Positions 53,495 to 63,100 of a stretch of DNA of 64,000 nt are shown piece after piece. A program made the translations under genes and the position numbers. The notes under the pieces are model-generated. The model did no database searches, was not told where the DNA came from, and saw nothing but the letters and a program-made list of their open reading frames with translations. This DNA is from Mobiluncus sp963511525 (GTDB lineage: Bacteria; Actinomycetota; Actinomycetes; Actinomycetales; Actinomycetaceae): the NCBI RefSeq assembly GCF_963511525.1, contig NZ_CAUPIY010000003.1, positions 124,001 through 188,000 on the forward strand. Reading direction: 5' to 3'. Numbering within the stretch: position 1 is the first letter of the stretch; the number at the start of each line of letters is the position of its first letter.

Positions 53495-54876
53495 GAGGCT
53501 GCTCCCAACAGGTGTTCCCACATTTTTGTGAAATCGGGCAGAGTTTTGGTGGTGGCACCAATATCATCGATTTGTACCGGATAGTACAATCCCAGGAGTG
53601 CCGCAAAGGTCGCTAGTCGATGATCCCCGTAACTGTGCAGCAACAGCGGGGGAGATTCCGGGTCTTGGTTCACAAGCCGGGAGGGGCTGACACCGGTAAT
53701 CACGAGGTCGTCCTCAGGGGTTATTTCGCAGGGAATCCCGACGGTCGTGAGTTCGGTGCGGAGCGCTTCGAGACGATCTGTCTCGTGACCCCGCAGGTGG
53801 TGCAAACCCCGCAATCGGGAAGTTCCAGGGGCAAAAGCGGCCAAAGCCGCCACGGTGGGAACCAGCTCGCCCACCGCGGTAAAATCGGCGTCTATGGGCC
53901 ACAGCGGACCCTGACTAGAAACCGTCAACACCCCGTAGTTCCACTCCACGTGCAGGCCCATTCTCGGCAAAATCTCCAGCCAGGACGCTCCTGCTTGAGT
54001 GGTTTCCGCGGGCCAGGTGGGGATAGAAATCCGCCCCCCCGCAATACCTGCCAGAGCCAAGAACGGTCCGGCGTTGGAGAGATCCGGTTCGATGAGGACG
54101 TCCTGGCCGATAACCGGTTTTGAGGCCACGTGCCAGAAGGGATTGCTATCCTCGGAGCTGCCCGGTGTAACGGTAACTCCGTGTTGAGACAGGCACTTTA
54201 AGGTCATCTCAATGTGCGGCAGCGAAGGCAGCGCCGCAGTTTTGGAACGAACGGTACAGCCGCCGGGTAGCAGCGGAGCCGCCAACAACAGGGCTGATAC
54301 GAACTGCGAGGAAGCCGTAGCGTCTATGGTGACTTCCGCAGCAAGGCGCCCTACGGGAGGATAAATCGTACAGGGAAATACGCTCCCATCCGAGGATTCG
54401 TACTCGATATGGGCTCCGAACTGAGTCAGAGCATCCAAGAGAGGCCGCATCGGGCGCGTATTTGCTTGCGCATCGGCGACCAACCGCACGGCGCGCCCCA
54501 ACGCCACCGCCACGGCGGGGATAAAGCGCATGACAGTTCCAGCCAAACCGCAATCCACCGTAACGGGTGCATTATCCCGCAAACCGCCCGGAGAAACTGC
54601 GGAAGTTGACTGCGACCACAGTTGGGCCAGAGGCGTAATCTGTACCGGTTGGTCCACAACTGGGGGCCACGGCTCGATAATCGCCCCCAGTGAGCGCAGT
54701 GCTTGCACCATGAGGTCCGTATCACGAGCGAACAGGACTCCCGTCAGAGAGGCCTCGGTATCGCTGAGGGCACCCAGCAACAATTCTCTGGCACTCAAAG
54801 ACTTGGAACCCGGCAGTCTCACCGCACCGAAAACGGGACCTTTCGCGCGGGGAGCCCGCCAAACTGTTGCTTGCAT
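53491..54876 (-). CDS. aroA: 3-phosphoshikimate 1-carboxyvinyltransferase (EPSP synthase)
   Basis: 461 residues. Joins PEP and shikimate 3-phosphate, the sixth shikimate step and the glyphosate target. Motifs: LPGSKSLSARELLLGALSD, the DCGLAGTVMRFIPAVAV block (substrate Gly-x-Arg loop LAGTVMR), TIDATASSQFVSALLLAAPL and DDLVITG. It overlaps rsgA at its 3' end. Divergent from hisN with about 70 bases between. Confidence 0.95.
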   Translation of the reverse strand: MQATVWRAPRAKGPVFGAVRLPGSKSLSARELLLGALSDTEASLTGVLFARDTDLMVQALRSLGAIIEPWPPVVDQPVQITPLAQLWSQSTSAVSPGGLRDNAPVTVDCGLAGTVMRFIPAVAVALGRAVRLVADAQANTRPMRPLLDALTQFGAHIEYESSDGSVFPCTIYPPVGRLAAEVTIDATASSQFVSALLLAAPLLPGGCTVRSKTAALPSLPHIEMTLKCLSQHGVTVTPGSSEDSNPFWHVASKPVIGQDVLIEPDLSNAGPFLALAGIAGGRISIPTWPAETTQAGASWLEILPRMGLHVEWNYGVLTVSSQGPLWPIDADFTAVGELVPTVAALAAFAPGTSRLRGLHHLRGHETDRLEALRTELTTVGIPCEITPEDDLVITGVSPSRLVNQDPESPPLLLHSYGDHRLATFAALLGLYYPVQIDDIGATTKTLPDFTKMWEHLLGAAS

Positions 54877-54944
54877 AGGTTCAGCTTAATGGAAAAATCG
54901 CGCCGTTGACCGTTTCTAAGCGTTTCTAGGGATAGGTTTAGAAC

Positions 54945-55739
54945 ATGAGTAGTCGCTGGGAAGAAGATTTACAGTTAGCACTGATTATGGCAGACCAGGT
55001 AGACGCCCTGACCACCAAGCGTTTCTTGGCTCCCGATTTGGAAGTCAGCGATAAACCGGATTTGACGCCGGTAACCGACGCGGATAAAGCCGCCGAAAAA
55101 CTCATCCGGCGACACCTGTCACATTCGCGAACTCGGGATGCCATCGTGGGTGAGGAAGAAGGCAGCACCGGTTTAGCAGCCCGGAAATGGGTCGTCGACC
55201 CGATTGACGGCACCGCGAATTTTCTCCGCGGGGTCCCGGTGTGGGCTACTCTGATTGGGCTAATGGAGGACGGCAAGATGGTGATGGGGGTGGTCAGCGC
55301 ACCCGCCCTAGGATTTAGGTGGTGGGCTGCCGCGGGCAGTGGGGCGTGGACCGGCCGGTCGCGTTCCTCGGCACGCCAGCTGCAAGTTTCACGTATCTCT
55401 AACCTGAATCAGGCTTCCTTTTCCTACGCGCTTATCGGCGAATGGGCCGAGGCTCATCGTTTGCGAGGCTTCATGAATCTCTCTCAGCAGGTGTGGAGGA
55501 CTCGTGCCTACGGCGATTTTTGGTCCTACATGCTGCTGGCGGAAGGCGCGGTGGACGTTGCAGCGGAACCGGACTTGAATCTGTGGGACATGGGGGCGCT
55601 GTATCCCATCGTGACCGAAGCTGGCGGTAAGTTCACGTCCCTCACCGGTGAGGATGGCGTGAACGGGCCGGGGGCAGTAGTTACTAATGGCCGTCTGCAT
55701 TCCCAAGTTTTGCAGTATATCGGCTCAGAAACAGACTAA
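54945..55739 (+). CDS. hisN: Histidinol-phosphatase, inositol monophosphatase family
   Basis: 264 residues. Mg-dependent phosphatase with metal-site motifs GEEEGS, WVVDPIDGTANFLRG and NLWDMGALYPIVTEAGG. In actinobacteria this form, HisN, dephosphorylates histidinol phosphate; the position opposite aroA-rsgA supports HisN rather than another IMPase. Next gene sbcD begins 60 bases on. Confidence 0.9.
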   Translation: MSSRWEEDLQLALIMADQVDALTTKRFLAPDLEVSDKPDLTPVTDADKAAEKLIRRHLSHSRTRDAIVGEEEGSTGLAARKWVVDPIDGTANFLRGVPVWATLIGLMEDGKMVMGVVSAPALGFRWWAAAGSGAWTGRSRSSARQLQVSRISNLNQASFSYALIGEWAEAHRLRGFMNLSQQVWRTRAYGDFWSYMLLAEGAVDVAAEPDLNLWDMGALYPIVTEAGGKFTSLTGEDGVNGPGAVVTNGRLHSQVLQYIGSETD

Positions 55740-55799
55740 TTTGCGGGGTTTTTAAAACTCTTAAATTTTCGCCCCCGGGGTTGCTCTTATGCTTGAGCC

Positions 55800-57050
55800 A
55801 TGAAGTTTATTCACACCTCTGATTGGCATCTCGGCCGGGACTTTATGAACTATGACCTGGCCTCCTACCAGGACAACTTCCTGAGGCAAATCCTGGCGCA
55901 AATTGAAGCGCACCATCCCGATGCTTTGCTGATTTCGGGCGACGTATTGGACAAACCCAATCCAGGCGACGCGGATTTGGACAAATTGTCCGGTTTTTTG
56001 AATGAGGCACGACAAATGACTCGAATCATCCTCATTGCCGGTAACCACGACGGAGCCTCCCGGCTCGGTTTTGCCAAGGGATTCACTCTGCCGGAAGTCA
56101 ATATCGTGACGAAAGCTGCCCAGGTTGGCACCGCTATCGAGGTTCCAGGACCCGACGGTGAACTCGGCGCGCTGGTCTACCCCATCCCCTACCTGTCTCC
56201 CTACCAGGATCGCGCGGAGCTATCCACGTGGGTTGACAATGGCGGGGTTCGTCATCTCGATGACACTTTGAAGCAGCCCGCCAGCAAAGACGACCCGACG
56301 CCGTTGCTGGCGGGAAAACCGGAAGTACTGTTTGGCGCGGCACTGCGCCGCATCGGGAGGGATCTGGAACGGAGGAACACGGACGTGCCGGTCCTCGCGA
56401 TGGCTCATGACTATCTAACACAGGTAGATCCGGATAAAGAAGTGGAACCACTGGGAAATCTCTATCCGATTCCGATTTCCCTGTTGGATGAGATCGCCGG
56501 TGGACTGAAAGGAGGCCGCGGCATTAACTATCTAGCTCTGGGACACATTCACGGGGCGTATCCGGTAGATGGCACTGAAGTCACGGCCTGGTACGCGGGG
56601 TCTCCTCTGCCTTATCGGGTTAGTGAGAGCAACGAGAAATGCACCCTTTTAGTCGAGGTTGACCCCGATCACCAGGTCAAGGTCGAGAAGCTACCCTTAG
56701 AACTGCCTTATCAAGTGACACGGCTACAGGGCAGTATCGAGGACCTAACGAACCCGGAAGACTCCCGCTACCAGCCCTGGCATCAGGCCTTTTGTAGCAT
56801 CAACCTGACTGAAACGACCTTGCCACCAAACGCTTATAACCGACTGAAAGCGGTTTTCCCGCGAATGTTGAAGCTCACTCATTCCCAGGGAACTCTGAAC
56901 GGGACGCTGCAATCTGGCGCAGAGTTTCGGGAACTTTCTGAGTTAGAGATTGCCACCGAATTCTTACGTACCTGTGGCATTGACACAAAGGAAGACCTCG
57001 CTTTGCTAACCGAAATATATGAAGACACCGTTGGGGGGACAGAGAAATGA
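55800..57050 (+). CDS. sbcD: Exonuclease SbcD subunit
   Basis: 416 residues, Mre11-type nuclease. Phosphoesterase motifs: SDWHLGRD, SGDVLD, AGNHDGASRLG, MAHDYL and GHIHGAYP. It pairs with SbcC to open hairpins and process double-strand ends. The stop overlaps the sbcC ATG (ATGA). Confidence 0.96.
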   Translation: MKFIHTSDWHLGRDFMNYDLASYQDNFLRQILAQIEAHHPDALLISGDVLDKPNPGDADLDKLSGFLNEARQMTRIILIAGNHDGASRLGFAKGFTLPEVNIVTKAAQVGTAIEVPGPDGELGALVYPIPYLSPYQDRAELSTWVDNGGVRHLDDTLKQPASKDDPTPLLAGKPEVLFGAALRRIGRDLERRNTDVPVLAMAHDYLTQVDPDKEVEPLGNLYPIPISLLDEIAGGLKGGRGINYLALGHIHGAYPVDGTEVTAWYAGSPLPYRVSESNEKCTLLVEVDPDHQVKVEKLPLELPYQVTRLQGSIEDLTNPEDSRYQPWHQAFCSINLTETTLPPNAYNRLKAVFPRMLKLTHSQGTLNGTLQSGAEFRELSELEIATEFLRTCGIDTKEDLALLTEIYEDTVGGTEK

Positions 57051-60000
57051 AATTCCATAAACTTACTCTTGAAGGGGTGGGGAGTTTTTACGAGCGCACC
57101 ACCTTGGACCTGGATGCATTGGCCGAGTCGGGACTGTTCTTAATTACGGGCAATACCGGATCGGGAAAGTCCACTATCCTGGACGGAATTGTCTACGCTC
57201 TGTATGGAGACGTAGCCGGTGAGAGAGATTCCGCAACAGATCGTATTCTCTCCTACTACTGGGACAAGGACTATCCTCCTGAGGTCGTGCTGGTGTTCTC
57301 CGCCCACAACAAGTTCTATGAGCTGCGTCGCACGGTAACCTTTACGAAGCCAGGGCGTAAGACTGTCACTCAATCCATAGCCCAGCTTAAGGTGTCAACT
57401 ACCCCGGATTTTGACAACGTTACCGAACCCATTGCGATAGGTAGAGACGTCACGAAAGAGGTAGTGAGAATCCTCGGCCTGGAGAAATCACATTTTCTGC
57501 AGACGGTGATACTTCCCCAAGGTCAGATTCAGCAGTTCCTGACCGCAGGGGCTGCCGAACGGCATGAGGTTTTATCCAATCTTTTCGGGGCGGAAAGCTT
57601 TATTGCCATGGAAAAAGCCGCTAAGGATCGTGCCTCGAAAGGCAAGGAAACCACCAAAGAGTACACCAGGCATCTAGGTGAGCTTCTCACAACTGTGTAT
57701 GCGGATCTTTCCAACATTGAGATTACTGTTGAAAATGAAACCGCTTGGAAAGAAGCTTTGGAGGAATTTGCAGCGGCAAAAGACGGGGCGGCTCAGTCGA
57801 TTTCTGCTTTGGAGCAAGCCGGAGAGCCCCTCTTTGCTAGCGCCGCCAAAATTTTGCGCGAAGAAGCCACTAAGGTTACAGACGCCGCCGAGCAAGCTCA
57901 GAAAAAATACCAAGCAGCTCAGACAAAACTCACTACAGCGGAAACCGAGCAGAGCGTCATCTCAGAGGCACGACGGATGACTGAAAGACTTGCCGAACTT
58001 TCCGAAAAGACAACCGAAATTGAACAACTGGACCAACGCAACCAGAAAGCCGTGCATGCCAACGCCGTCATGGACAGCGAGAAGGCAGAGCAGAAACCTT
58101 ACCGGTCAGCCGAGCACCAGCGTGCCAGTATTCTTGGTTCTTTGACACAGCTGGTCGATAACGATACGGATTTAGCCGAATTTAGGGACCGAGTATCCAA
58201 GCTGTCGGACACAAAATTGCAAACCTGGCTAGAAGGGGAGGAACCCAGCACAAATTTGTCTGACCTGCGCGATGAGATGAGCGAAAAGATTAATGACAAC
58301 CAAAAGAGACTAGAGGCCATCAAAGCCAATCTCTCCCTTCAGAGTCAAAAAACTACCGCTGCCAACAGTAAGGAAGAACAGCTGAAGTCTCTGCGCAGTC
58401 AGATTAGCCAGCTCAGCGACACTGCTAAAAAAACCACAGAAGCGCTGGACAAACAGCGCCAGATACTGCGAGAACAGAAGCAGCTTGCGGACGGGTTGCC
58501 CAGCCGGCAGACAGAGCTGAAAAATGCTCAGGAGCACCACGATTGGGCAAAATCGGCTGAAAAGTTAGCCAAGGATTTGAAAGCTGCCACGAAAAACGCT
58601 GCCCGTCTGCAAGAAAGCTACGACCGGGCACAGGAAAACGCCGAGTCCGTTTTGCGAAAATGGTCTGATACCGCGGCGTCTCGCTTGGCGGCACAGTTGC
58701 AGGACGGGGAGTCCTGTCCGGTCTGCGGTTCTCTGGATCATCCGCATCCCGCAGCCGAAACGTCTGACAAAACAACCTTTCAGGACTATGAAGCGGCTGT
58801 GAGCGAAGCCAACAAAGCACACGACAAGCTCTCTGAGGCAAACAATAAGGAAACTAAGATTAGCACCAGATTGCAAACAGTTACGGATCAGCTCCAGGGC
58901 CGGGATATAAAGTCCTTGGTTGCTGCCCTCGCTGACGCCGAGAAGGCCGTCAATGAATCCGCTGCAGCTAGCAAGCAAGTACCCAAGCTGGAAAAGAAAA
59001 TTTCCGAACTGGAAGAATCAGACAAACAAAACCAAACCGAGCGTGAAAAGCTCATCAAACAGGAAGCAGGATTAAGCGCGGAGGTTGAAAACCTCCACGA
59101 GGATATTCAGTCACTTGCTGACAAAATTCGAGCGGAGTTGGCAGATTTTGATTCCGATTCCGACCCGCAAGACTTGTTAGATACGAACCTGCACAGTCTG
59201 GAAGCGGTCAAACAGCTCGCCAAGTTTTATGATTCCTGGCTGCCAATCCGCCAAGAGTGGATTAGCGCTCATGAAACGTTGCGCAAGTCATTGACAGACC
59301 ACGGTTTCGAGTCAGTAGCCGAAGCTCAGACCTACGCCAAGCCTCGCCAGCTTCTGGAGACTGACCAAGATACAGTTTCTTCTCACCGTAACGAAGTAGC
59401 TGAACTGCGCGCGAAACTGGATACCGACGTGTACCGAAACAAAGCTGCAGTCAAGCCTCCCGACCTGGAGAGCCTTCGAGCAGCTACCGAAGCCAGCAAG
59501 CAGGAGTATAGCTCTCTCACCCAACAGTCGGCGTCTTTGGATAGTTCCCACCAAAATTTGTGCACCCACAAGGAAAGGTACGAACAGACCAAACAGGAAT
59601 GGGACGCAAAAGCGTCAAAGATTGCCGGCTATGAACGTTTATCTCAAGTACTCAATGGGGAGAACACGATGAAAACTACTTTGAGCGCTTACTACTTGAG
59701 CAAGCGTCTGGGACAGGTGACTTTTGTAGCTAACCAGTTGATTTCTGATGTTTCCGGGGGATACTACGAAATCAGGCATAACGAAAACTATGAGTCGGAC
59801 CGCAATCAGAAATATCACGGACTGGGCATCGAAATGTACAACGGCGCTCAGGACAAGGTGGTACCGCCAAAGTCGCTGTCCGGGGGCGAAAAATTTTACT
59901 GTTCACTCGCTATTGCCTTGGCGCTTTCCGAAGTCGTGCAACGAGAAAGGGGCGGCATCACTCTGGAAAACATTTTCATCGATGAAGGTTTCGGCACCTT

Positions 60001-60223
60001 GGACAATGACACCAGAGAGGCGGTCATGTACACGCTGCATAGTCTGCAGAAGGAGGGAGGACGCTGCGTAGGAATCATCTCACACGTCAGTGAACTGCAA
60101 GAGGAAATTCCCCTCCAGGTTCAGGTGCGAAACTACCACAGCGGCAACACCACGGAACTGAAACCAGGCGGGAAACGCAAGATTGGCTCCTACCTACAAA
60201 TCAACGGTTTAGATACGGTCTAG
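57047..60223 (+). CDS. sbcC: Exonuclease SbcC subunit
   Basis: 1058 residues, Rad50-type SMC-like ATPase. Walker A GNTGSGKST (residues 35-43); then two long coiled coils meeting at the zinc hook CPVC (Cys 557 and 560); then signature LSGGEKFYCSLAIALALS and Walker B FIDEGFGTLD. The coiled-coil arms are Glu/Lys/Ala/Gln-rich. It overlaps sbcD by four bases and converges on the DUF6912-like gene, overlapping it by four bases. Confidence 0.96.
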   Translation: MKFHKLTLEGVGSFYERTTLDLDALAESGLFLITGNTGSGKSTILDGIVYALYGDVAGERDSATDRILSYYWDKDYPPEVVLVFSAHNKFYELRRTVTFTKPGRKTVTQSIAQLKVSTTPDFDNVTEPIAIGRDVTKEVVRILGLEKSHFLQTVILPQGQIQQFLTAGAAERHEVLSNLFGAESFIAMEKAAKDRASKGKETTKEYTRHLGELLTTVYADLSNIEITVENETAWKEALEEFAAAKDGAAQSISALEQAGEPLFASAAKILREEATKVTDAAEQAQKKYQAAQTKLTTAETEQSVISEARRMTERLAELSEKTTEIEQLDQRNQKAVHANAVMDSEKAEQKPYRSAEHQRASILGSLTQLVDNDTDLAEFRDRVSKLSDTKLQTWLEGEEPSTNLSDLRDEMSEKINDNQKRLEAIKANLSLQSQKTTAANSKEEQLKSLRSQISQLSDTAKKTTEALDKQRQILREQKQLADGLPSRQTELKNAQEHHDWAKSAEKLAKDLKAATKNAARLQESYDRAQENAESVLRKWSDTAASRLAAQLQDGESCPVCGSLDHPHPAAETSDKTTFQDYEAAVSEANKAHDKLSEANNKETKISTRLQTVTDQLQGRDIKSLVAALADAEKAVNESAAASKQVPKLEKKISELEESDKQNQTEREKLIKQEAGLSAEVENLHEDIQSLADKIRAELADFDSDSDPQDLLDTNLHSLEAVKQLAKFYDSWLPIRQEWISAHETLRKSLTDHGFESVAEAQTYAKPRQLLETDQDTVSSHRNEVAELRAKLDTDVYRNKAAVKPPDLESLRAATEASKQEYSSLTQQSASLDSSHQNLCTHKERYEQTKQEWDAKASKIAGYERLSQVLNGENTMKTTLSAYYLSKRLGQVTFVANQLISDVSGGYYEIRHNENYESDRNQKYHGLGIEMYNGAQDKVVPPKSLSGGEKFYCSLAIALALSEVVQRERGGITLENIFIDEGFGTLDNDTREAVMYTLHSLQKEGGRCVGIISHVSELQEEIPLQVQVRNYHSGNTTELKPGGKRKIGSYLQINGLDTV

Positions 60224-60756
60224 CTCAAGCCCAGGAAGTCTCGCAGGACCTCGAGTTCGGAGCCGTCGAACCACAACAGTTCCGGAAACTCTAAGTCCTG
60301 GGGGGACTCCCCCGCCCCTGACGCATGGGCGGCCTGCCCCGCGCGCAGCTGCGCTAGTTTTGCCACTTCTGCGCCAGCCGCCGGTTCGTCTACGTGGTAG
60401 GAAACCACTTCAGAATACTGAATCGGTCTGGTCAGGATGTATCCTCCAGCCAATTCCGGGTGGCAGGGTCGCAGGTCCGTGTCCGCGACTTCCGCCACCG
60501 CCACCACCCGGAGCGGCTGGGAGCTTTCGGTTTGCGTGTCTAAAGATTTCAAAGCGGCGGCGTGTAAAGCCTCGTCTTCCGCCACCTCTCGGTCCTCCCC
60601 GTGCAGCTCGCTGGGAGCAGGAAAACCGGCAGCGGCGCACCAGGCCCCGTCCACGACCGTGACCGGCGCACCCTCCCAGGTCTTGTCCTGTAGGGATTGG
60701 GGACACAGCGCGATGTAGGCACGAATCGTTTTCGTCCGTTGGGGGGCTTCACTCAT
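60220..60756 (-). CDS. DUF6912-like protein
   Basis: 178 residues, acidic and soluble. It begins as an RAYIALCPQSLQD strand followed by an Ala/Glu-rich helical region, with a central LRVVAVAEVADTDLRPCHPE strand and a YSEVVSYHVDEPAAG strand, the pattern of actinobacterial DUF6912 proteins (function unknown). It overlaps the upstream MinD/CpaE-like gene by eight bases and is probably translated with it. The family call is from remembered similarity and is moderate. Confidence 0.65.
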   Translation of the reverse strand: MSEAPQRTKTIRAYIALCPQSLQDKTWEGAPVTVVDGAWCAAAGFPAPSELHGEDREVAEDEALHAAALKSLDTQTESSQPLRVVAVAEVADTDLRPCHPELAGGYILTRPIQYSEVVSYHVDEPAAGAEVAKLAQLRAGQAAHASGAGESPQDLEFPELLWFDGSELEVLRDFLGLS

Positions 60757-62077
60757 TTTCTGGTTCCTTCTGTTCGTCGCGTTTAAACTTCAACAGTTTG
60801 CTCTCCCGAATCCTGCTCCGTCCCGAGCCGCGCCGGGGAAGCAAACCGAGTTGTTTAAAAATTTCATTCTGCAGCCCTTCCAGGTCCTCCAGAACCGCAG
60901 CGCGAGGATTCGCCGTCATCACATCACAAGCGGCCACCAGAGCACGGTCAAAATCTTCTCCGGCTTCTCGCACCACCGTCACCGGCAGGTTTGAAACCGA
61001 AGCGGACACGACACGAACTATGGAATTGCGCCAGTTCGCCCCTCCCACGGAAGCCCTCCCGCGATTCACTACCGCCAACGTCGGGCAGCTCCAAAGTTCC
61101 TGTTCACGAGCCCAATTGTGGTTGACCAGCAGCCGGCGAATCCCCACCGGGTCAGCCAGACCGACTTCCACCACCAAGTCGGCAACGTCAAAAGCTCCTA
61201 AGGCAGCTCCGTAACGGGTCGGCCCCATAGCCGCCAGCAAATCCGACTGGTCGTCTGCACCACTCGCTAAATCCACCAAAATCCAGCGGTAGTTAATCCG
61301 AGCCATCTCTAAAAGAGCTGACAACGCGTGCTGGCCGACCTCACGCCACCGCTCTGCCTTGGTCAGTCCGGTCAACAGGTCAACTCCGAAACCCACCCGC
61401 GTCACCAACTGCGGGAAACTTTCCGGTTTCAACTTTCCTTGTTCCGCTAGACGACATCCAGTCACCACCCCGGAAGTGTCTAAGGCAATCCCCAGCATCT
61501 GCACCAGAGATGACTCGACTGTATCGGCATCGACCAGCAGGACCCGACCAAAATTTCGTAAACGTGAGGCGATGTTCAGAGCTAGCGTAGACTTTCCCGG
61601 CGCTCCCATCGGACCCCAAAAAGCGATTATCTGACCTATTGAACCGACCAATTCCGCATTTTCGGTGCCGAATTCTTCACGAGGATTGGGGGGCGGGGGA
61701 GGTATCAGGGCGGACATCATCTGTCCCAGCAGACGAGCCGCCTCGCTCTGTTCAGGTTCTTCCACTCGGGGATCGGCTTTGGCTAAAACCGAAATTCCCC
61801 CTCGACTGTTCAACTGATCCACGTCTTCGAGCGGAGCAAAAGCAATGATGGCAACGTTTTCGGCGGCTAGCTCCTGGACAGTGGCACCCTCCAGTTCCAG
61901 CATCTCGGTGTCCACCGCTACCAGCTGCACCAGATGCGCTTTGGCTATCGATAACAGCTCCGTGGCGTCACGGCAGCGCCGAATGACTTGCAGAGGCAGG
62001 GAATCTGACTCAATAGTCCGGATAATATCCGCTTCCAAATCCGGATTCAGGCAGGTCGCCACCCCGATGAAACTCAT
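60749..62077 (-). CDS. MinD/CpaE-like ParA-type ATPase
   Basis: 442 residues. N-terminal response-regulator-like or pseudo-receiver part (residues about 1-110; LVQLVAVDTEMLELEGATVQ), then a deviant Walker A, AFWGPMGAPGKSTLALNIAS, with a MinD/ParA-type fold (RVLLVDADTVESSLVQMLG; WILVDLASGADDQS). A basic C-terminal tail follows. The layout is that of CpaE-type localisation ATPases. It overlaps a SAF-domain gene upstream and a DUF6912-like gene downstream. No pilus genes are seen in the window, so the process it serves is unknown. Confidence 0.8.
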   Translation of the reverse strand: MSFIGVATCLNPDLEADIIRTIESDSLPLQVIRRCRDATELLSIAKAHLVQLVAVDTEMLELEGATVQELAAENVAIIAFAPLEDVDQLNSRGGISVLAKADPRVEEPEQSEAARLLGQMMSALIPPPPPNPREEFGTENAELVGSIGQIIAFWGPMGAPGKSTLALNIASRLRNFGRVLLVDADTVESSLVQMLGIALDTSGVVTGCRLAEQGKLKPESFPQLVTRVGFGVDLLTGLTKAERWREVGQHALSALLEMARINYRWILVDLASGADDQSDLLAAMGPTRYGAALGAFDVADLVVEVGLADPVGIRRLLVNHNWAREQELWSCPTLAVVNRGRASVGGANWRNSIVRVVSASVSNLPVTVVREAGEDFDRALVAACDVMTANPRAAVLEDLEGLQNEIFKQLGLLPRRGSGRSRIRESKLLKFKRDEQKEPENE

Positions 62078-62709
62078 GATGACACCGGTATCGCCATCAG
62101 CGGAGTTTTCGTACCTACAGCAGCGAGGATAGGCGACAAGTCCTCTTCCGGAACACTAATTTCCACATTAGTCTGATTCTTCGATCCCAGAGCCGTTTCC
62201 GACTTTTTCTCTGCCAAGAACACGGCTTTTTCCGCCAGTTTCTGAGCATTTTCCAGCGGGGTATCCCGCTTGAACGCGCTGGCAGATTTTTCGTCAGGGA
62301 GCTGCCAAATCTCAAGGTAATCACCCTTTTTCACGCTGCTTGGCAGAGGCGCGGCGAGATTGAGAACGATCCGTTTATTGTAGGGCTTGGTTTGGCTCAG
62401 TGAGGCTTTGGGGATCAACTGTCCCACGGCAATAGTTTGCACGACCACTGTGCCTTCCTTCAGCTCACCTTCGCGCAGGTACTGCCCCGCCGCCCGACCT
62501 GGATTTGCTGAAATAACCTCAACATCGTCGGATTGTACGGTTTGTCCAGCAACGAGCGTTGTCTTTGCCGCCAAGTAACCCTCAAGGTGGCTGGCCAAAC
62601 GCACCGTAACGATGACCAGGATTACAGCCAGTACCATCAGAGCAATTCCCAGCACGGTACGCCGATTCAAGTACCGAGATTTACTTGATATTTCCGAACC
62701 AATAGGCAT
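62074..62709 (-). CDS. SAF-domain membrane protein (CpaB/FlgA-like)
   Basis: 211 residues from the ATG behind a GGGGAGG ribosome site; a longer frame adds 19 residues without support. A basic N-terminus and a single membrane helix (TVLGIALMVLAVILVIVTVR) precede a SAF domain (AAKTTLVAGQTVQSDDVEVI; VVVQTIAVGQLIPKASLS). The rest is outside the membrane and resembles RcpC/CpaB pilus-assembly proteins. It overlaps the ATPase gene by four bases (ATGA), so the two probably act together. Confidence 0.8.
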   Translation of the reverse strand: MPIGSEISSKSRYLNRRTVLGIALMVLAVILVIVTVRLASHLEGYLAAKTTLVAGQTVQSDDVEVISANPGRAAGQYLREGELKEGTVVVQTIAVGQLIPKASLSQTKPYNKRIVLNLAAPLPSSVKKGDYLEIWQLPDEKSASAFKRDTPLENAQKLAEKAVFLAEKKSETALGSKNQTNVEISVPEEDLSPILAAVGTKTPLMAIPVSS

Positions 62710-62802
62710 ACGAGACCTCCCCGAAAACCTGCTTAAAGGCTTTATATCATTAAAGTATAGAAGCATAGGACTGTTTTTGTGGTGGTTTTATAGCATTTGA
62801 TG

Positions 62803-62808
62803 TATCAT
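62803..62808 (+). promoter_or_regulatory. -10 box of the excisionase-like gene
   Basis: TATCAT ends six bases before the ATG, placing the transcription start at the start codon. No ribosome site and no clear -35 are seen, so the transcript is probably leaderless. Confidence 0.5.
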
Positions 62809-62814
62809 GATTGC

Positions 62815-63033
62815 ATGGAATATAATTTTTACACCATCGCTGATGTTGCTGATATGTTAAAGGTTTCCCACGGCGCCGTGCGCAACCTCATCAACAACGG
62901 AGAGCTCAAAGCTATCCAGATTGGCGGGCGCGGTCTATGGCGCATCGAGGAATCTGCGATGGAGGAATACATCAAGGGTCAATACGCCCAAAGTGAGGAA
63001 AAAATCGCCTCCGGGGCGGCTTTGGTCGAGTAA
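62815..63033 (+). CDS. Small helix-turn-helix protein (excisionase/BldC-like, HTH_17)
   Basis: 72 residues from the ATG of MEYNFYTIADVADMLKVSHG. It is a single MerR-like winged helix-turn-helix (TIADVADMLKVSHGAVRNLI, then the wing IQIGGRGLWRIEESAMEEYI) with a short acidic tail. Proteins of this size and kind include excisionases and the direct-repeat-binding regulator BldC. There is no integrase or att site nearby, so a regulator is more likely. It is divergent from the SAF gene with about 105 bases between. Confidence 0.8.
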   Translation: MEYNFYTIADVADMLKVSHGAVRNLINNGELKAIQIGGRGLWRIEESAMEEYIKGQYAQSEEKIASGAALVE

Positions 63034-63100
63034 ACCCATTTCTTGGCACCCCCCGACACCAGAGCTGGTCAAGACAGGGGGTTATCTCTAGAGGTTTTCC

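Noticed and set aside
62815..63033. Excisionase-like gene as evidence of an integrated element
   Set aside because: No integrase, phage gene, duplicated tRNA end or att-like repeat is nearby, so a chromosomal regulator is the simpler reading.
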